Assembly: GCF_900476375.1 (NCBI RefSeq)
Contig: NZ_UPPP01000057.1
Coordinates: 48,397 to 112,396 of the forward strand
Direction of reading: 5' to 3'
Source of the DNA: Allolucifera butyrica
GTDB lineage: Bacteria > Bacillota > Negativicutes > Sporomusales > UPPP01
Length of the DNA: 64,000 nt
The position numbers and the translations under genes are program-made. The notes under the pieces were generated by a model, which saw only the letters and a list, made by a program, of their open reading frames with translations, was not told where the DNA came from and did not search any database. Below, one piece after another: positions 31,074 to 41,260 of this stretch (its first letter is position 1; the number at the start of each line of letters is the position of its first letter).

Positions 31074-31994
31074 TTACTTGTCAGCGAATAAAGCGCCGGC
31101 AAATTCTGCAGCATCAAACGGACGCAAGTCGTCCATTCCTTCCCCGATACCGATCCAGCGGACCGGTACGCCCAGTTCCTCTTTCACTGCGATCACCACA
31201 CCGCCTTTGGCCGTTCCATCCAGTTTAGTAAGAACAACACCGGAAACCTGAACGACATCCCCAAAAGTCCTGGCCTGATTCACCGCATTCTGGCCGGTTG
31301 TTGCGTCCAAAACCAAAAGCGTCTCCTGCGGCGCATCAGGAATTTCCCGGGCAATCACCCGGCGAATCTTTTTCAGTTCGTCCATAAGATTGGATTTCGT
31401 ATGCAGCCGGCCTGCCGTATCAACAATTAAAACATCAGCCTTGCGTGCCTTAGCGGCCTGTACGGCGTCAAAGGCCACGGCGGCAGGGTCTGACCCCTCA
31501 CTATGTTTGATGAGTTCCGCGCCGGTCCGGCCGGCCCATATTTCGAGCTGGTCAATGGCCGCCGCCCTAAAGGTATCCGCCGCGGCCAACAAAACCTTTC
31601 TTCCCTGCTGCCGGTAATAATGGCCCAATTTGCCGATGGTCGTCGTTTTGCCGACGCCATTCACACCGACCACCATGATAATAAAGGGCGCCGGATAATC
31701 TTTACCCCCGTCGGTTTCTCCCCCGGTTAATATGCTGTTGATTTGGTCCTGTAAAAAAGGCTTTAATTGGTCTGCTGTCTGAATTTCATTCTTTTTAATG
31801 GCTGCCTTAATATTTTGCATCAGCTTACCGGTTGTTTTTACCCCCACGTCGGCGGAAAGTAAGATTGCCTCAAGATCATCCAGCAATTCTTCGTCAATTT
31901 TTCCATGCCCGGTGATTAACTGTTCAATTCGTTCCGTAAATGTATGTCTTGTCTTTTCCAGTCCCGTCTTTAATTTATCAAAAAAGCCCAACAC
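31074..31994 (-). CDS. ftsY: SRP receptor FtsY
   Basis: This 306-residue protein is a short FtsY without the acidic A domain. N-domain helices ([20 protein letters not shown]) are followed by the GTPase: [64 protein letters not shown]. It receives Ffh-ribosome complexes at the membrane. GTG 31994 follows AAGGAGG by 5 bases. It follows smc closely, as in most Firmicutes. Confidence 0.97.
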   Translation of the reverse strand: MLGFFDKLKTGLEKTRHTFTERIEQLITGHGKIDEELLDDLEAILLSADVGVKTTGKLMQNIKAAIKKNEIQTADQLKPFLQDQINSILTGGETDGGKDYPAPFIIMVVGVNGVGKTTTIGKLGHYYRQQGRKVLLAAADTFRAAAIDQLEIWAGRTGAELIKHSEGSDPAAVAFDAVQAAKARKADVLIVDTAGRLHTKSNLMDELKKIRRVIAREIPDAPQETLLVLDATTGQNAVNQARTFGDVVQVSGVVLTKLDGTAKGGVVIAVKEELGVPVRWIGIGEGMDDLRPFDAAEFAGALFADK

Positions 31995-32013
31995 TAGATC
32001 CTCCTTTATCGGC

Positions 32014-35000
32014 CTAACCCGCTTTATCTATAAATTTTACCGAAACCAGCCTGGATATACCTGATTCTTCCATAGTCACACCATGCATAATATCGGCAGC
32101 TTCCATAGTACCCTTACGGTGCGTTACCACAATAAACTGGGTATTTTGGGCATAATCCCGCAAAAAATTGCCAAACCGCTGCACATTGGCTTCATCCAAT
32201 GCGGCGTCAATTTCATCCACTACACAAAAAGGCGCCGGGCGATATGCCAAGAAAGCAAACAAGAGGGCAATTACCGTCAAGGCCCGTTCGCCACCCGATA
32301 AGAGTGTTAAATTTTGCCGTTTTTTCCCTGGCGGCTCAACCAAAATCTCAATTCCCGTATTGAGTAGATTATCCGGTTCCACCAATTCCAGACAGGCCTT
32401 TCCCCCGCCAAAGAGCCGGTTGAAAATATCACCGAAATAATCGTTGATTGTCTGAAACGCGGCTTTAAACTGTTTGGCCATGGTCGTATCAATCTCGTTA
32501 ATAATTGACGACAGCGCATCACGGGCAGTAATCAAATCCTCTGATTGCTGCTGTAAAAACTGATATCGTTCCTGCAATTTTTCATGTTCTTCAATGGCCG
32601 CAGGATTAACCGGGCCCAGAGAGGCAATTCCATTTTCCAGCCTCTCAATATCTTTTAAAATTTCTTCCGTGGCCCGATCGCAAAAATACGCCTGGGCCTC
32701 TTCCAAACTGAGGGCATAATAATTCTTCAACTGGTCCTGGCAATGGTCGATTTCATACTGGTATTTAACATGGAGCATCTCAATCTCATGCAACCGGGCT
32801 TGGGCGTCCTGGCAGCGACGGCGGCAGTCTTTGACCGCTTTGTCAAACTTTTGCAAAGCAGCCAGCAAATTAAGTTTCGCACCATAAACCGTTTCCTGTT
32901 CCTTAGTCAGACGGTTTATTTGTTCCTCCATTGCCGACCTGGCAAGAATTGTCTGCGCCAGTTCCTGCGAAAATTGCTCCAGTTGCTGCGCATTTTCCTC
33001 CTGTTCCCTGGTTAAAGCTTGAATCTTCCCGGACAGCGCCGCAATTTCATTGACTGAGTGAGCCTGTGACCCATTGAGCGCAACCAGTTCCTGTGTCACG
33101 GCAGAAACAATTACTTTTAATTCGGTAATCGTTTCGTTAACTTGTTCTTTTTCCTGTAATAAATTTTTAAGGGTCTCCTGCCAAAGAGCGACTTGCTGTT
33201 TATGGTCATTGTCCCGATTCTCCAATTCAACGATCCTGGCTTGGGTCGCCTGAATTTTTTGTTCCGCTTCCGTTTGTTCCCGGCTGCATAAGGAAATATC
33301 CTTGGCAATTGTCTCAACAGAAAAAAGCAATCGCCTGCAGTCTGCCTGCACCATATCTTCGACGGCAGCCAATTCGGCCAGTCTTAATTCCCAGCCCCGG
33401 CAGTGGGTTTGCAACCGATTCAGGGATTCATCCGCCTGACCCATTTTATTTTGCGCCGCCAATATGGCCTGTTGCAGGGAAACCTGCTGCTTTTTAAGCT
33501 CGTCCAATCTTGCCGTAATGTTTTGAATTTCATTACCGCGGCCTAGAAAACTGGCTTCCCGGCGCTGAACGCTCCCGCCGGTCATAGAACCGCCGGGATT
33601 GATGACCTCGCCGTCAAGGGTGACAATTTTCACGCTAAATGAAGCCTGTCTGGCGATTGCTAATGCATCGTCAACATTTTCCGCAACAACGGTCCGTCCC
33701 AGCAAATAATCAACGATCCCTTGAAAACGCGGTTCGCAGCTTACCAATTGGGCAGCAAAACCAACAGCGCCCTTTGACTTAGCCGCTCTGACCTCGAAGT
33801 CCCGGGGTTTGCCGGCTCTGACCGTATTTAAAGGCAAAAAAGTGGCCCGCCCTAAATTATTCTGTTTCAAGAAACGAATGGCCTGTTTGGCAGTTTCCTC
33901 ATTTTCGGTTATAATATGCTGCAAAGCCCCGCCTAATGCGATTTCCACCGCCGTTACATAAGCGTCCGGCACGGTAAGGATTTGGGCCACAGCCCCGCAA
34001 ATATCGTCACGCCAGCTTCCCTTGCTTTTAAGAATGCTCTTAATGCCGCGGCTGAATCCCTCATATTCCTGCTGCATGTCCGACAGAATTTTGCGCCGGG
34101 AGGATAATTCATTGACTTGCTCCGTCAATCTTTTTTCCTGACCGGAAAGTTCTGCAAAACGATGCTCTAATTCCGCTTTATCCTGATTCACTAACTGAAT
34201 TTGTTGCCGTTGCTCCTGTAATTTAGTCTGCAGTTCGTTCTTTTCCGCTAACAAATTTTTATACTGAATCTCTGCCTGCTGATGTTGCGTACAATGCTCG
34301 TTATGTTCTCTTTCCAGCTGGCTTTGCTTGTTTTTAAGAAGGGCTAATTCTTTTTCCGTTGCCCGCAATTCATTGCGGGCGTCAACCAATTCCTGCAAAT
34401 GATTAAACGTTCTTTCCTGTCCGTCCTGCAATTGCTGTTCCAGTCGCTCAATGGAAGAAACTACGGCTTGATACTGCTCCGCCTTTGCTTGCAGTTCCTT
34501 GTCAATTTCCTGCTTTTGCTCCTGCTTGGCTGCTATTTTTTGCTGATTTTCACCGCTGTGCGCTATTAATTCATTGCTTTGCCATTCCAGTCTCGCTTTC
34601 TCCTGCGTCAGCCGTTCGTCAGTCTGTTTGCCATATTCTTCTTTTTCACGCAAAACGGCGATTTTCCCGTCTGCTCTTTCGACCTCCATACTAATATGGC
34701 GGATTTCTTCCTCAATCGTTTTTAATTGGGCATCTTTTTGCTGCAGTTCGGCAGTAGCGCTTTCTTGTTCCGCCTCTGTCTTATTTAACTGGGTACTATA
34801 GGTAATCTCTTCATTCCTAAGCCGTTCTTGTTCGACGACGGAATGATTCAGAACTCCTTCGGCCTTTTGTATCTTCTTTAACAGCAAAGTGACTTGGTTC
34901 ACTGTTAATTCTTTTTGCAATTGGTTAAATTGGGTCGTCCGGACTGCACTTTCCGCCAGCGGAATTAACTGGGTCTCAATTTCCGAGGTTATATCTGTCA

Positions 35001-35571
35001 CGCGGCTCAGGTTTTGCTCGGTATCCTCCAGTTTCCGCAGCGCTTCCCTTTTTCTTTGCTTATATTTGGTTATTCCGGCCGCTTCCTCAAATAACAGCCG
35101 CCGTTCTTCCGCTTTATTATTTAATACCTCATCCACCCTATTCTGGCCAATGACAGCCATGGCATCCCGTCCCAAGCCGGTCCCCGCCAGAAGATCATGA
35201 ATGTCTTTCAAACGGCACAATGATTTATTAATATAATACTCGCTATCGCCTGACCGGAAAATCCGGCGCGTGATAGTAACTTCATTAAAATCCAGAGGCA
35301 ATAACCCGTCACTGTTATCAAAAATCAGCGAAACTTCCGCCGCGCCAAGAGGCCGGCGTTCCGAACTGCCGGCAAAAATGACATCTTCCATTTTGGCGCC
35401 ACGCAAAGTGCGGATACTCTGCTCGCCAAGCACCCACCGTATGGCATCCGAAATATTACTTTTTCCGCTGCCGTTTGGTCCTACAATCGCCGTAATACCC
35501 TGGCCAAACTCCATTTCGATCTTGTCCGCAAACGATTTAAATCCATAGGCCTCAAATTTGCGCAACAGCAA
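32014..35571 (-). CDS. smc: Chromosome segregation protein SMC
   Basis: This 1185-residue protein has the standard SMC layout: N-terminal Walker A (GPNGSGKSNISDAIRWVLGE), a first coiled coil to about residue 500, a hinge (GAVAQILTVPDAYVTAVEIA to GGSMTGG), the returning coiled coil, and a C-terminal head with the ABC signature LLSGGERALTVIALLFA and Walker B PFCVVDEIDAALDEAN. With ScpA/ScpB it compacts and separates the chromosome. The TTG at 35571 is 5 bases behind AAGGGTGA and gives the usual LLRKFEAYGFKSFADK start; GTG 35580 is the alternative. Confidence 0.98.
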   Translation of the reverse strand: MLLRKFEAYGFKSFADKIEMEFGQGITAIVGPNGSGKSNISDAIRWVLGEQSIRTLRGAKMEDVIFAGSSERRPLGAAEVSLIFDNSDGLLPLDFNEVTITRRIFRSGDSEYYINKSLCRLKDIHDLLAGTGLGRDAMAVIGQNRVDEVLNNKAEERRLLFEEAAGITKYKQRKREALRKLEDTEQNLSRVTDITSEIETQLIPLAESAVRTTQFNQLQKELTVNQVTLLLKKIQKAEGVLNHSVVEQERLRNEEITYSTQLNKTEAEQESATAELQQKDAQLKTIEEEIRHISMEVERADGKIAVLREKEEYGKQTDERLTQEKARLEWQSNELIAHSGENQQKIAAKQEQKQEIDKELQAKAEQYQAVVSSIERLEQQLQDGQERTFNHLQELVDARNELRATEKELALLKNKQSQLEREHNEHCTQHQQAEIQYKNLLAEKNELQTKLQEQRQQIQLVNQDKAELEHRFAELSGQEKRLTEQVNELSSRRKILSDMQQEYEGFSRGIKSILKSKGSWRDDICGAVAQILTVPDAYVTAVEIALGGALQHIITENEETAKQAIRFLKQNNLGRATFLPLNTVRAGKPRDFEVRAAKSKGAVGFAAQLVSCEPRFQGIVDYLLGRTVVAENVDDALAIARQASFSVKIVTLDGEVINPGGSMTGGSVQRREASFLGRGNEIQNITARLDELKKQQVSLQQAILAAQNKMGQADESLNRLQTHCRGWELRLAELAAVEDMVQADCRRLLFSVETIAKDISLCSREQTEAEQKIQATQARIVELENRDNDHKQQVALWQETLKNLLQEKEQVNETITELKVIVSAVTQELVALNGSQAHSVNEIAALSGKIQALTREQEENAQQLEQFSQELAQTILARSAMEEQINRLTKEQETVYGAKLNLLAALQKFDKAVKDCRRRCQDAQARLHEIEMLHVKYQYEIDHCQDQLKNYYALSLEEAQAYFCDRATEEILKDIERLENGIASLGPVNPAAIEEHEKLQERYQFLQQQSEDLITARDALSSIINEIDTTMAKQFKAAFQTINDYFGDIFNRLFGGGKACLELVEPDNLLNTGIEILVEPPGKKRQNLTLLSGGERALTVIALLFAFLAYRPAPFCVVDEIDAALDEANVQRFGNFLRDYAQNTQFIVVTHRKGTMEAADIMHGVTMEESGISRLVSVKFIDKAG

Positions 35572-35648
35572 AAAGATCACCCTTATAATTCAAATTTAGC
35601 TCACCAAAATTTTACCACGGAAGGACAAATTTGTACAATCCCTACACA

Positions 35649-35714
35649 AAAAGACCTGAAGGTCTTTAAGCAGGAAGAATCGTTAAAAAAACCTGTTTGC
35701 CAGGCAAACAGGTT
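35649..35714 (-). terminator. Two hairpins between spoVS and smc
   Basis: AACCTGTTTGCC (35690-35701) pairs with GGCAAACAGGTT (35703-35714) next to A and T runs, so it can end transcription of spoVS (minus strand). A second stem, AAAGACCT/AGGTCTTT at 35649-35666, lies before smc. Confidence 0.85.
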
Positions 35715-35730
35715 TTTCAGCAGAGGATAT

Positions 35731-35991
35731 TCAGCGTGGTTCGACGATAAAACGAATAGCGGTTCGTTCTTCTCCATCAATAGAAATTTCGGCAAAAGCA
35801 GGTATGGTAACCAGATCAATTCCATTCGGTGCAACAAAACCACGGGCAATGGCAACTGCTTTAATAGCCTGGTTGACCGCCCCCGCACCAACTGCCTGTA
35901 CCTCCGCAGATCCCTTTTCTCTAAGTACGGCAGCGAGCGCTCCTGCTACAGATTTCGGACTGGATTGAGCAGATACTTTCAGTACTTCCAT
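35731..35991 (-). CDS. spoVS: Stage V sporulation protein S
   Basis: This is an 86-residue protein of normal SpoVS length and sequence: MEVLKVSAQSSPKSVAGALA, EVQAVGAGAVNQAIKAVAIA, FAEISIDGEERTAIRFIVEP. SpoVS has an Alba-like fold and affects coat assembly and septum formation in sporulation. Its presence supports a spore-former, though it also occurs in some non-spore-formers. AAAGGAGG precedes the ATG. Confidence 0.97.
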   Translation of the reverse strand: MEVLKVSAQSSPKSVAGALAAVLREKGSAEVQAVGAGAVNQAIKAVAIARGFVAPNGIDLVTIPAFAEISIDGEERTAIRFIVEPR

Positions 35992-36074
35992 TACTTAACC
36001 TCCTTTGATGTCAGGGCTTTATGAATAAAATATTCCGCACGTTTCCTAAAAATTCCTTCTTTTACATATTTTAT

Positions 36075-37124
36075 TTATAAAAAAATCATTTCCTTATTAA
36101 TTATATATTGATGCGCCTGCCATTCAATTCTTAACTCATTTTTCTGCTCACCGTCGGCAATGAACCGGATTTGAACAATACCATACTCTTCTTTCCAGCG
36201 GCGAAGATTTTGGCCGGCAACTCCCCGCAATTTGGAATGATCCTGCGGATAATGATGAATCGAAAAGAAACGCGGTAAGACAGGCGTGCTCTCGAGAAAA
36301 CGAACAATCATCAAATAAAAAAGATATGACTCCACCATTTCTCCAAAGGCCGGATGAAACGGTCCCGCCAGTACAACACCGGGCGAACATAATTCTGCCG
36401 TTGTCTGTAACCCGGTGCGAATTACTCGTATACCCTGCCGTTCGAAGACCAGTTTTAAAAAGGCGGCCTGCCGTACCGCCTCGTTCAGAGATAAAGGCTG
36501 AAAACGGCCTTCCGAATATAACCGGGCCAGCTTGGTGTCGGCAATAACCAGTGTCGGATAAATGCGGATAAAATCAGGCCTAAGCTGAATCACCTTGCAC
36601 GCCGTCTCCATCAGACTCAGCCTGGTTTCTCCGGGAAGCCCGGGCATTAGCTGGATACCGCAAAGTAATCCCTTGGCTTTAATTTGACTAACCGCGGCAG
36701 TCACATGACTAGCCAGATGTCCCCGCGCACTTTGCCTTAGTACTTCATTATCAAGGGACTGTACACCTAATTCGACAATCGATACCCCGAATTGCTTTAA
36801 ATTTTCCAAAATCGCTGCATCAATACAGTCAGGCCTGGTGGAAACACGAAGGGTCCTGATTTTTCCCAACTGCAGCCGTTCCCACGCCGGTGAAAGCAAC
36901 TCTTTTTGCAAATTGAGCGGTAACGCGGTGAAACTGCCGCCGTAAAAAGCAACCTCAATATGCCGTTCCTGGTTAATACTCGCTAACTGTTTATCAATAA
37001 TGTCCGCCACGTCCCGGGCGGCAACCGGTGTTTCCCGGCCGGTAATTTTTTTCTGGTTACAAAAAATACACTGGTGCCGACACCCATAATGAGGAATAAA
37101 AATCGGTATAATATAATGTTTCAT
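36075..37124 (-). CDS. Elp3-like radical SAM protein
   Basis: This 349-residue enzyme has the radical SAM cluster motif in PIFIPHYGCRHQCIFCNQKK (Cys-x3-Cys-x2-Cys), then EVAFYGGSFTALP, STRPDCIDAAIL and VELGVQSLDNEVL, the Elp3/HemN-type signature. It lacks the acetyltransferase domain of true Elp3. Genes of this type lie between rnc and smc in many Firmicutes; the substrate, perhaps a tRNA base, is not established. Start context GAAGG at ATG. Confidence 0.85.
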   Translation of the reverse strand: MKHYIIPIFIPHYGCRHQCIFCNQKKITGRETPVAARDVADIIDKQLASINQERHIEVAFYGGSFTALPLNLQKELLSPAWERLQLGKIRTLRVSTRPDCIDAAILENLKQFGVSIVELGVQSLDNEVLRQSARGHLASHVTAAVSQIKAKGLLCGIQLMPGLPGETRLSLMETACKVIQLRPDFIRIYPTLVIADTKLARLYSEGRFQPLSLNEAVRQAAFLKLVFERQGIRVIRTGLQTTAELCSPGVVLAGPFHPAFGEMVESYLFYLMIVRFLESTPVLPRFFSIHHYPQDHSKLRGVAGQNLRRWKEEYGIVQIRFIADGEQKNELRIEWQAHQYIINKEMIFL

Positions 37125-37188
37125 CCTTCGTTCTCCCCGTTGCTCAGAATAAATTTGCGGACCAGCGCAGTCTATCCGGTATTAATGC

Positions 37189-37213
37189 AAAAAGACGGCT
37201 GAACCGTCTTTTT
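37189..37213 (-). terminator. Terminator of the fab-rnc operon
   Basis: AAAAAGACGG (37189-37198) pairs with CCGTCTTTTT (37204-37213). It lies 10 bases behind the rnc stop on the minus strand. Confidence 0.88.
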
Positions 37214-37222
37214 AATAATTAA

Positions 37223-37942
37223 TCATATCCTATTCAGATAATCCAATGCTTGCTGAGCAGCACGCTGCTCGGCTTCCTTCTTGCTTTTTCCCGATCCTTC
37301 TCCCAAACATTGGGAATTTACCAGCACTCCGATTTTGAAAACCTTGTCATGGTCGGGACCATGCTCTTCCAGCACTTCATAGTGTATTTTGCTATCACTG
37401 TTTTTCTGCACAACTTCCTGCAATAACGTTTTGTAGTCTTTCTTGTAATCTCCTTTTTCAATCAAGGATAACATTTCCTGCAGTTGATTCAAAACGAAGG
37501 AACGGGCTTGTTCCAAACCCCGATCGAGATAAATAGCACCAATAATCGCTTCAAACGTATCAGCCAGAATGGAAATGCGCTCCCGCCCGCCGGAGAGTTC
37601 CTCCCCTTTTCCCAAAAACAGATAATCCCCGATCCTTAATTCCCTCGCCCGCTTTGCCAATGAGGGTTCACAAACGATCATCGCTCTGGCTTTGGTTAAT
37701 TCCCCTTCCGGCAATTGAGGATAGGTCCGAAATAAATAATCGCTGATGATTAAATCAAGAATCGCATCGCCCAGAAATTCCAGCCGCTCATTATGACAAA
37801 AGGGATGTAATTTACATTCATTGGCATAAGAGGTATGAACCAAGGCTTGATGAAGCAGGGAAAGGTCGGTAAAATCCACCTGCAGTGTTGCCGCTAAGGC
37901 ACGTAAAGCCCGGGACCGATGGTCAACAGAATGCGCTTTCAT
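37223..37942 (-). CDS. rnc: Ribonuclease III
   Basis: This 239-residue protein has the catalytic domain (HNERLEFLGDAILDLIISDY signature, ADTFEAIIGAIYLDRG) and a C-terminal double-stranded RNA-binding domain (DYKTLLQEVVQKNSDSKIHY, GKSKKEAEQRAAQQAL). It processes rRNA precursors and structured mRNAs. It follows fabF by three bases and is the last gene of the fatty acid operon. Confidence 0.97.
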   Translation of the reverse strand: MKAHSVDHRSRALRALAATLQVDFTDLSLLHQALVHTSYANECKLHPFCHNERLEFLGDAILDLIISDYLFRTYPQLPEGELTKARAMIVCEPSLAKRARELRIGDYLFLGKGEELSGGRERISILADTFEAIIGAIYLDRGLEQARSFVLNQLQEMLSLIEKGDYKKDYKTLLQEVVQKNSDSKIHYEVLEEHGPDHDKVFKIGVLVNSQCLGEGSGKSKKEAEQRAAQQALDYLNRI

Positions 37943-37945
37943 AAC

Positions 37946-39187
37946 TTAGGCTTGATACTTTTTCAATAAAATAGTGGCATTGTGGCCGCCAAAGCCAAAA
38001 GAATTCGATATGGCCACATTCACTGCCTGGGCCCTGGCCTTATTGGGAACGTAATCCAGGTCAAGTTCGGGGTCAGGATTATCATAATTAATAGTTGGCG
38101 GAATCATACCGGTTTCGATTGTCAGCGCCGTAGCGATACATTCAATGCCGCCGGCAGCTCCCAGCAAATGGCCCGTCATTGATTTAATGGAACTCACAGC
38201 CAATTTATAAGCGTGTTCACCAAATAAACTTTTTATAGCTAATGTTTCATTTTTATCATTTAATGGTGTGGACGTGCCATGGGCATTAATATAATCAACC
38301 GCTGCCGGTTCAAGCCCCGCATCCCGGATTGCCATAGCCATACACTTGGCGGCTTGCACTCCTTCCGGAGCCGGCGCCGTAATATGATAGGCATCGGCAT
38401 TATAGCCATAGCCGGCGATTTCGGCATAAATATGGGCGCCACGCGCCAAAGCATGTTCTAACGACTCCAGAATCACAATACCGGAGCCTTCCCCCATAAT
38501 AAACCCGTTCCGGTCTCTTTCAAATGGACGGGATGCTTTTTCCGGTTCTTCATTGCGCGTTGACATCGCCTTCATCGCACAAAAACCGGCGACGGCTGCC
38601 GGTGAACCAGCGGCTTCCGTACCACCGGCGACCATCACATCCGCATCGCCGCGCTGAACGATTTTAAAAGCATCACCGATTGCGTTGGTACCGGTAGCGC
38701 AGGCGGTCACCACACAGGTACAGGGTCCCTGCAAACCGAACGTGATGGAAGTTTGTCCGGCTGCCATATTGCCAATCATCATCGGCACAAAAAACGGACT
38801 AATCCGTCCGGGTCCCTTTTCAAATAATGTCCGGAATTGTTCATGCAGTGTGTCCATGCCGCCGATTCCCGTACCGATGACCGTACCGATCCGGGTGCGG
38901 TCTTCCTGTTCCAGATCCATGCCGGCATCGGCAAAAGCCATTTTGGCCGCGGCGATGGCAAACTGCGTAAAACGGTCCATCCGCTTTGCTTCTTTTTTGT
39001 CGATAAACTGGGTTACATCAAAATCTTTTACATCCCCAATAATTTGGGTAGCATATTCACTGGCATCAAAGCGGGAAATTTTACTAATCCCCGATTTACC
39101 GGCAAGCAAAGCTTGCCAAAAATTATCTTTTCCAATACCAACGGGGGTTATAGCACCTAATCCTGTCACGACAACTCTCTTCTTCAA
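37946..39187 (-). CDS. fabF: Beta-ketoacyl-ACP synthase II
   Basis: This 413-residue condensing enzyme has the active-site Cys in [15 protein letters not shown], the first His in [14 protein letters not shown] and the second in [16 protein letters not shown]. It extends acyl-ACP in each elongation cycle. I chose TTG 39187 because it gives the family start [16 protein letters not shown] with GAGG 8-9 bases upstream; ATG 39193 and GTG 39196 are alternatives. Confidence 0.97.
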   Translation of the reverse strand: MKKRVVVTGLGAITPVGIGKDNFWQALLAGKSGISKISRFDASEYATQIIGDVKDFDVTQFIDKKEAKRMDRFTQFAIAAAKMAFADAGMDLEQEDRTRIGTVIGTGIGGMDTLHEQFRTLFEKGPGRISPFFVPMMIGNMAAGQTSITFGLQGPCTCVVTACATGTNAIGDAFKIVQRGDADVMVAGGTEAAGSPAAVAGFCAMKAMSTRNEEPEKASRPFERDRNGFIMGEGSGIVILESLEHALARGAHIYAEIAGYGYNADAYHITAPAPEGVQAAKCMAMAIRDAGLEPAAVDYINAHGTSTPLNDKNETLAIKSLFGEHAYKLAVSSIKSMTGHLLGAAGGIECIATALTIETGMIPPTINYDNPDPELDLDYVPNKARAQAVNVAISNSFGFGGHNATILLKKYQA

Positions 39188-39201
39188 ACCCATCACCTCA
39201 T

Positions 39202-40149
39202 CTAATTTATCTCGTCAATTTCCTTTAATAGTCGGGAAAATATTTCTTTTACAGGCAGAATTTCTTTTATTTTATGAACGTACTCGCCGGTAAAAACCAG
39301 CCCGGATTCCACATCGCCCTGTTGTGCCCGAATGAGAGCTTTAATAATGCAAAAATTCTTGGCACAATGTTTGAGACACACATCACAGGAATCGGGAGTC
39401 GGCGCAGTACCTTCCAGAATTTTCTTTGCAAATGGATTTTTAACAGCTTGTCCCGGCAGTCCCACAGGACTTTTAATCAGTACCACATCTTCAGGTTTCG
39501 CTTTTAAATAAAATTCTTTTAAAGCCGGAGCGGCGTTCGATTCTTCACTGGCGGCAAACCGGGTCCCCATTTGCACACCGTCCGCTCCCAAATTCATGAC
39601 ATCTACGATATCGCGGCCGTTAATAACTCCTCCAGCACCAAGAACAGGAATATTGATTGCTTTCTTAATATCCGGTAACACAACTCGCATTGACTGATTG
39701 GTACCAAGATGTCCCCCTGCTTCCTTCCCCTCGACAACTACAGCAGCAGCACCCAGTTTTTCTGCCAGTTTGGCCCCTTTTATGTTGGAAACCATTGTTA
39801 CAATTGGCGTGCCTGACTCTCTTCCCAATCCAAAAACATCCCGTGAAAAACCGGCTCCCGGTACAATAAGATCAATACCTTCTTCAATTGCCGTTTTAAC
39901 AATCCCGATAAATTGTCTTGCAGCAACCATAATATTGATGCCTACAATTCCTTTAGTCAGTGAGCGGGCCAATCGAATTTCGTGCCTCAATTCATCAAAA
40001 GACATCCCGGAAGCGGCAATCAGGCCAATCCCACCGGCGTCGGCGACGGCTGCCGCCAAACGGGCCGTAGAAATTCTGACGGCCATTCCGCCCTGCATAA
40101 TAGGTATTTTCGCAACAAGATGACCGATTCTAAGTTCTGGAAGTTTCAA
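39202..40149 (-). CDS. FabK/nitronate monooxygenase-like flavoprotein with Cys cluster
   Basis: This is 315 residues from a TTG behind GGAGG. It is an FMN TIM barrel of the FabK/2-nitropropane dioxygenase family: [53 protein letters not shown]. Unlike the FabK at 42202 it carries a C-terminal Cys cluster, [15 protein letters not shown]. It lies inside the fatty acid operon, between acpP and fabF. It could be a second enoyl-ACP reductase or another flavin enzyme; the Cys cluster suggests a metal or Fe-S site (inference). Confidence 0.8.
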   Translation of the reverse strand: MKLPELRIGHLVAKIPIMQGGMAVRISTARLAAAVADAGGIGLIAASGMSFDELRHEIRLARSLTKGIVGINIMVAARQFIGIVKTAIEEGIDLIVPGAGFSRDVFGLGRESGTPIVTMVSNIKGAKLAEKLGAAAVVVEGKEAGGHLGTNQSMRVVLPDIKKAINIPVLGAGGVINGRDIVDVMNLGADGVQMGTRFAASEESNAAPALKEFYLKAKPEDVVLIKSPVGLPGQAVKNPFAKKILEGTAPTPDSCDVCLKHCAKNFCIIKALIRAQQGDVESGLVFTGEYVHKIKEILPVKEIFSRLLKEIDEIN

Positions 40150-40190
40150 GTAATAACTCCTCCATTCAATTGCAAACAACATTACCTTTA

Positions 40191-40230
40191 AGAAAGTCCC
40201 GCGAAAAAGAAGAATTTCACGGGACTTTCT
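40191..40230 (-). terminator. Hairpin behind acpP
   Basis: AGAAAGTCCCG (40191-40201) pairs with CGGGACTTTCT (40220-40230). It lies between acpP and the second FabK-like gene. The T run on the minus strand is weak, so it may be a partial terminator or an RNA-stabilising stem that lets acpP be made in excess. Confidence 0.65.
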
Positions 40231-40252
40231 TTTTGCTCAGGTAATAAATTAA

Positions 40253-40489
40253 TTAACCCTGTTTTTCCGCGTCTATGTATCCGACAGCGTCTTTAACGGT
40301 TTTGATTTTTTCAGCCACTTCGTCAGGAATCTCAATATTAAATTCCTCTTCAAAGGCCATAATCAATTCAACGATATCCAGCGAATCAGCGCCCAGATCA
40401 TCAATAAAGGTGGAATCCATAGCAACGTCGGCTTCATCAACACCAAGTTGTTCTACTACGATTTCTTTTACCTTCTCGAAAGTTGTCAT
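40253..40489 (-). CDS. acpP: Acyl carrier protein
   Basis: This 78-residue acidic protein has the phosphopantetheine site [20 protein letters not shown]. The ATG at 40489 follows AAGGAGGTGA; earlier in-frame codons overlap the ribosome site. It carries the growing acyl chain for all the enzymes of this operon. Normal length for the family. Confidence 0.98.
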   Translation of the reverse strand: MTTFEKVKEIVVEQLGVDEADVAMDSTFIDDLGADSLDIVELIMAFEEEFNIEIPDEVAEKIKTVKDAVGYIDAEKQG

Positions 40490-40515
40490 ACTATTCACCT
40501 CCTTCCAAGACAGAT

Positions 40516-41259
40516 TTACATTACCATACCGCCGTCAACATGTAAAGTCTGCCCTGTAATATAATTTGCCGATTCCGATGCCAAAAACAGCACACAAGCA
40601 GCAATATCCTCAGGCGTTCCCAATCTGCCGAGCGGTATTTTGCCGGCTAATTCATTTTTGACCTGTTCCGGTAAAACACCGGTCATGTCGGTACTAATAT
40701 AGCCCGGTGCAATAGCATTCACCGTTATATTACGGGATGCCAGTTCTTTAGCCATTGATTTCGTAAATCCGATTACGCCTGCTTTGGCAGCGGCATAATT
40801 AGCCTGCCCGGCATTGCCCATAACGCCGACAACGGAAGTCATATTAATTATTTTGCCACATTTTTGCTTCATCATTACACGGGATACCGCTTTTGTACAG
40901 AGAAAGATCCCTTTTAGATTGATATTCATAACCGCATCCCAATCTTCTTCTTTCATCCGCATTAAAAGATTATCCCGGGTGATCCCGGCATTATTAACCA
41001 GAATGTCAACACGTCCGAAAGCATCCAGCGTTTGCTTAATCAGGTTTTCTACCGCCTGAGAGTCACCGACATTTCCCTGCACAAGAATTGCCTGTCCACC
41101 AATGGCCACAATCTGTTCTTGCGTTTGTTGCGCCGCTTGCAAATTGCCGGCATAATTAAGAACAATTTTCGCTCCGTTCCTGGCCAGCTCAATAGCGGCT
41201 GCCCTGCCGATTCCTCGCGAACCGCCGGTAACAATTGCCACTTTACCATCTAAAAGCAT
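40516..41259 (-). CDS. fabG: 3-oxoacyl-ACP reductase
   Basis: This 247-residue short-chain dehydrogenase has the cofactor motif [30 protein letters not shown], the Ser-Tyr-Lys triad in [20 protein letters not shown], and PGYISTDMT. It reduces 3-ketoacyl-ACP with NADPH. The ATG at 41259 follows AAGGAGG and lies one base past the fabD stop. Confidence 0.97.
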   Translation of the reverse strand: MLLDGKVAIVTGGSRGIGRAAAIELARNGAKIVLNYAGNLQAAQQTQEQIVAIGGQAILVQGNVGDSQAVENLIKQTLDAFGRVDILVNNAGITRDNLLMRMKEEDWDAVMNINLKGIFLCTKAVSRVMMKQKCGKIINMTSVVGVMGNAGQANYAAAKAGVIGFTKSMAKELASRNITVNAIAPGYISTDMTGVLPEQVKNELAGKIPLGRLGTPEDIAACVLFLASESANYITGQTLHVDGGMVM

Positions 41260-41260
41260 T

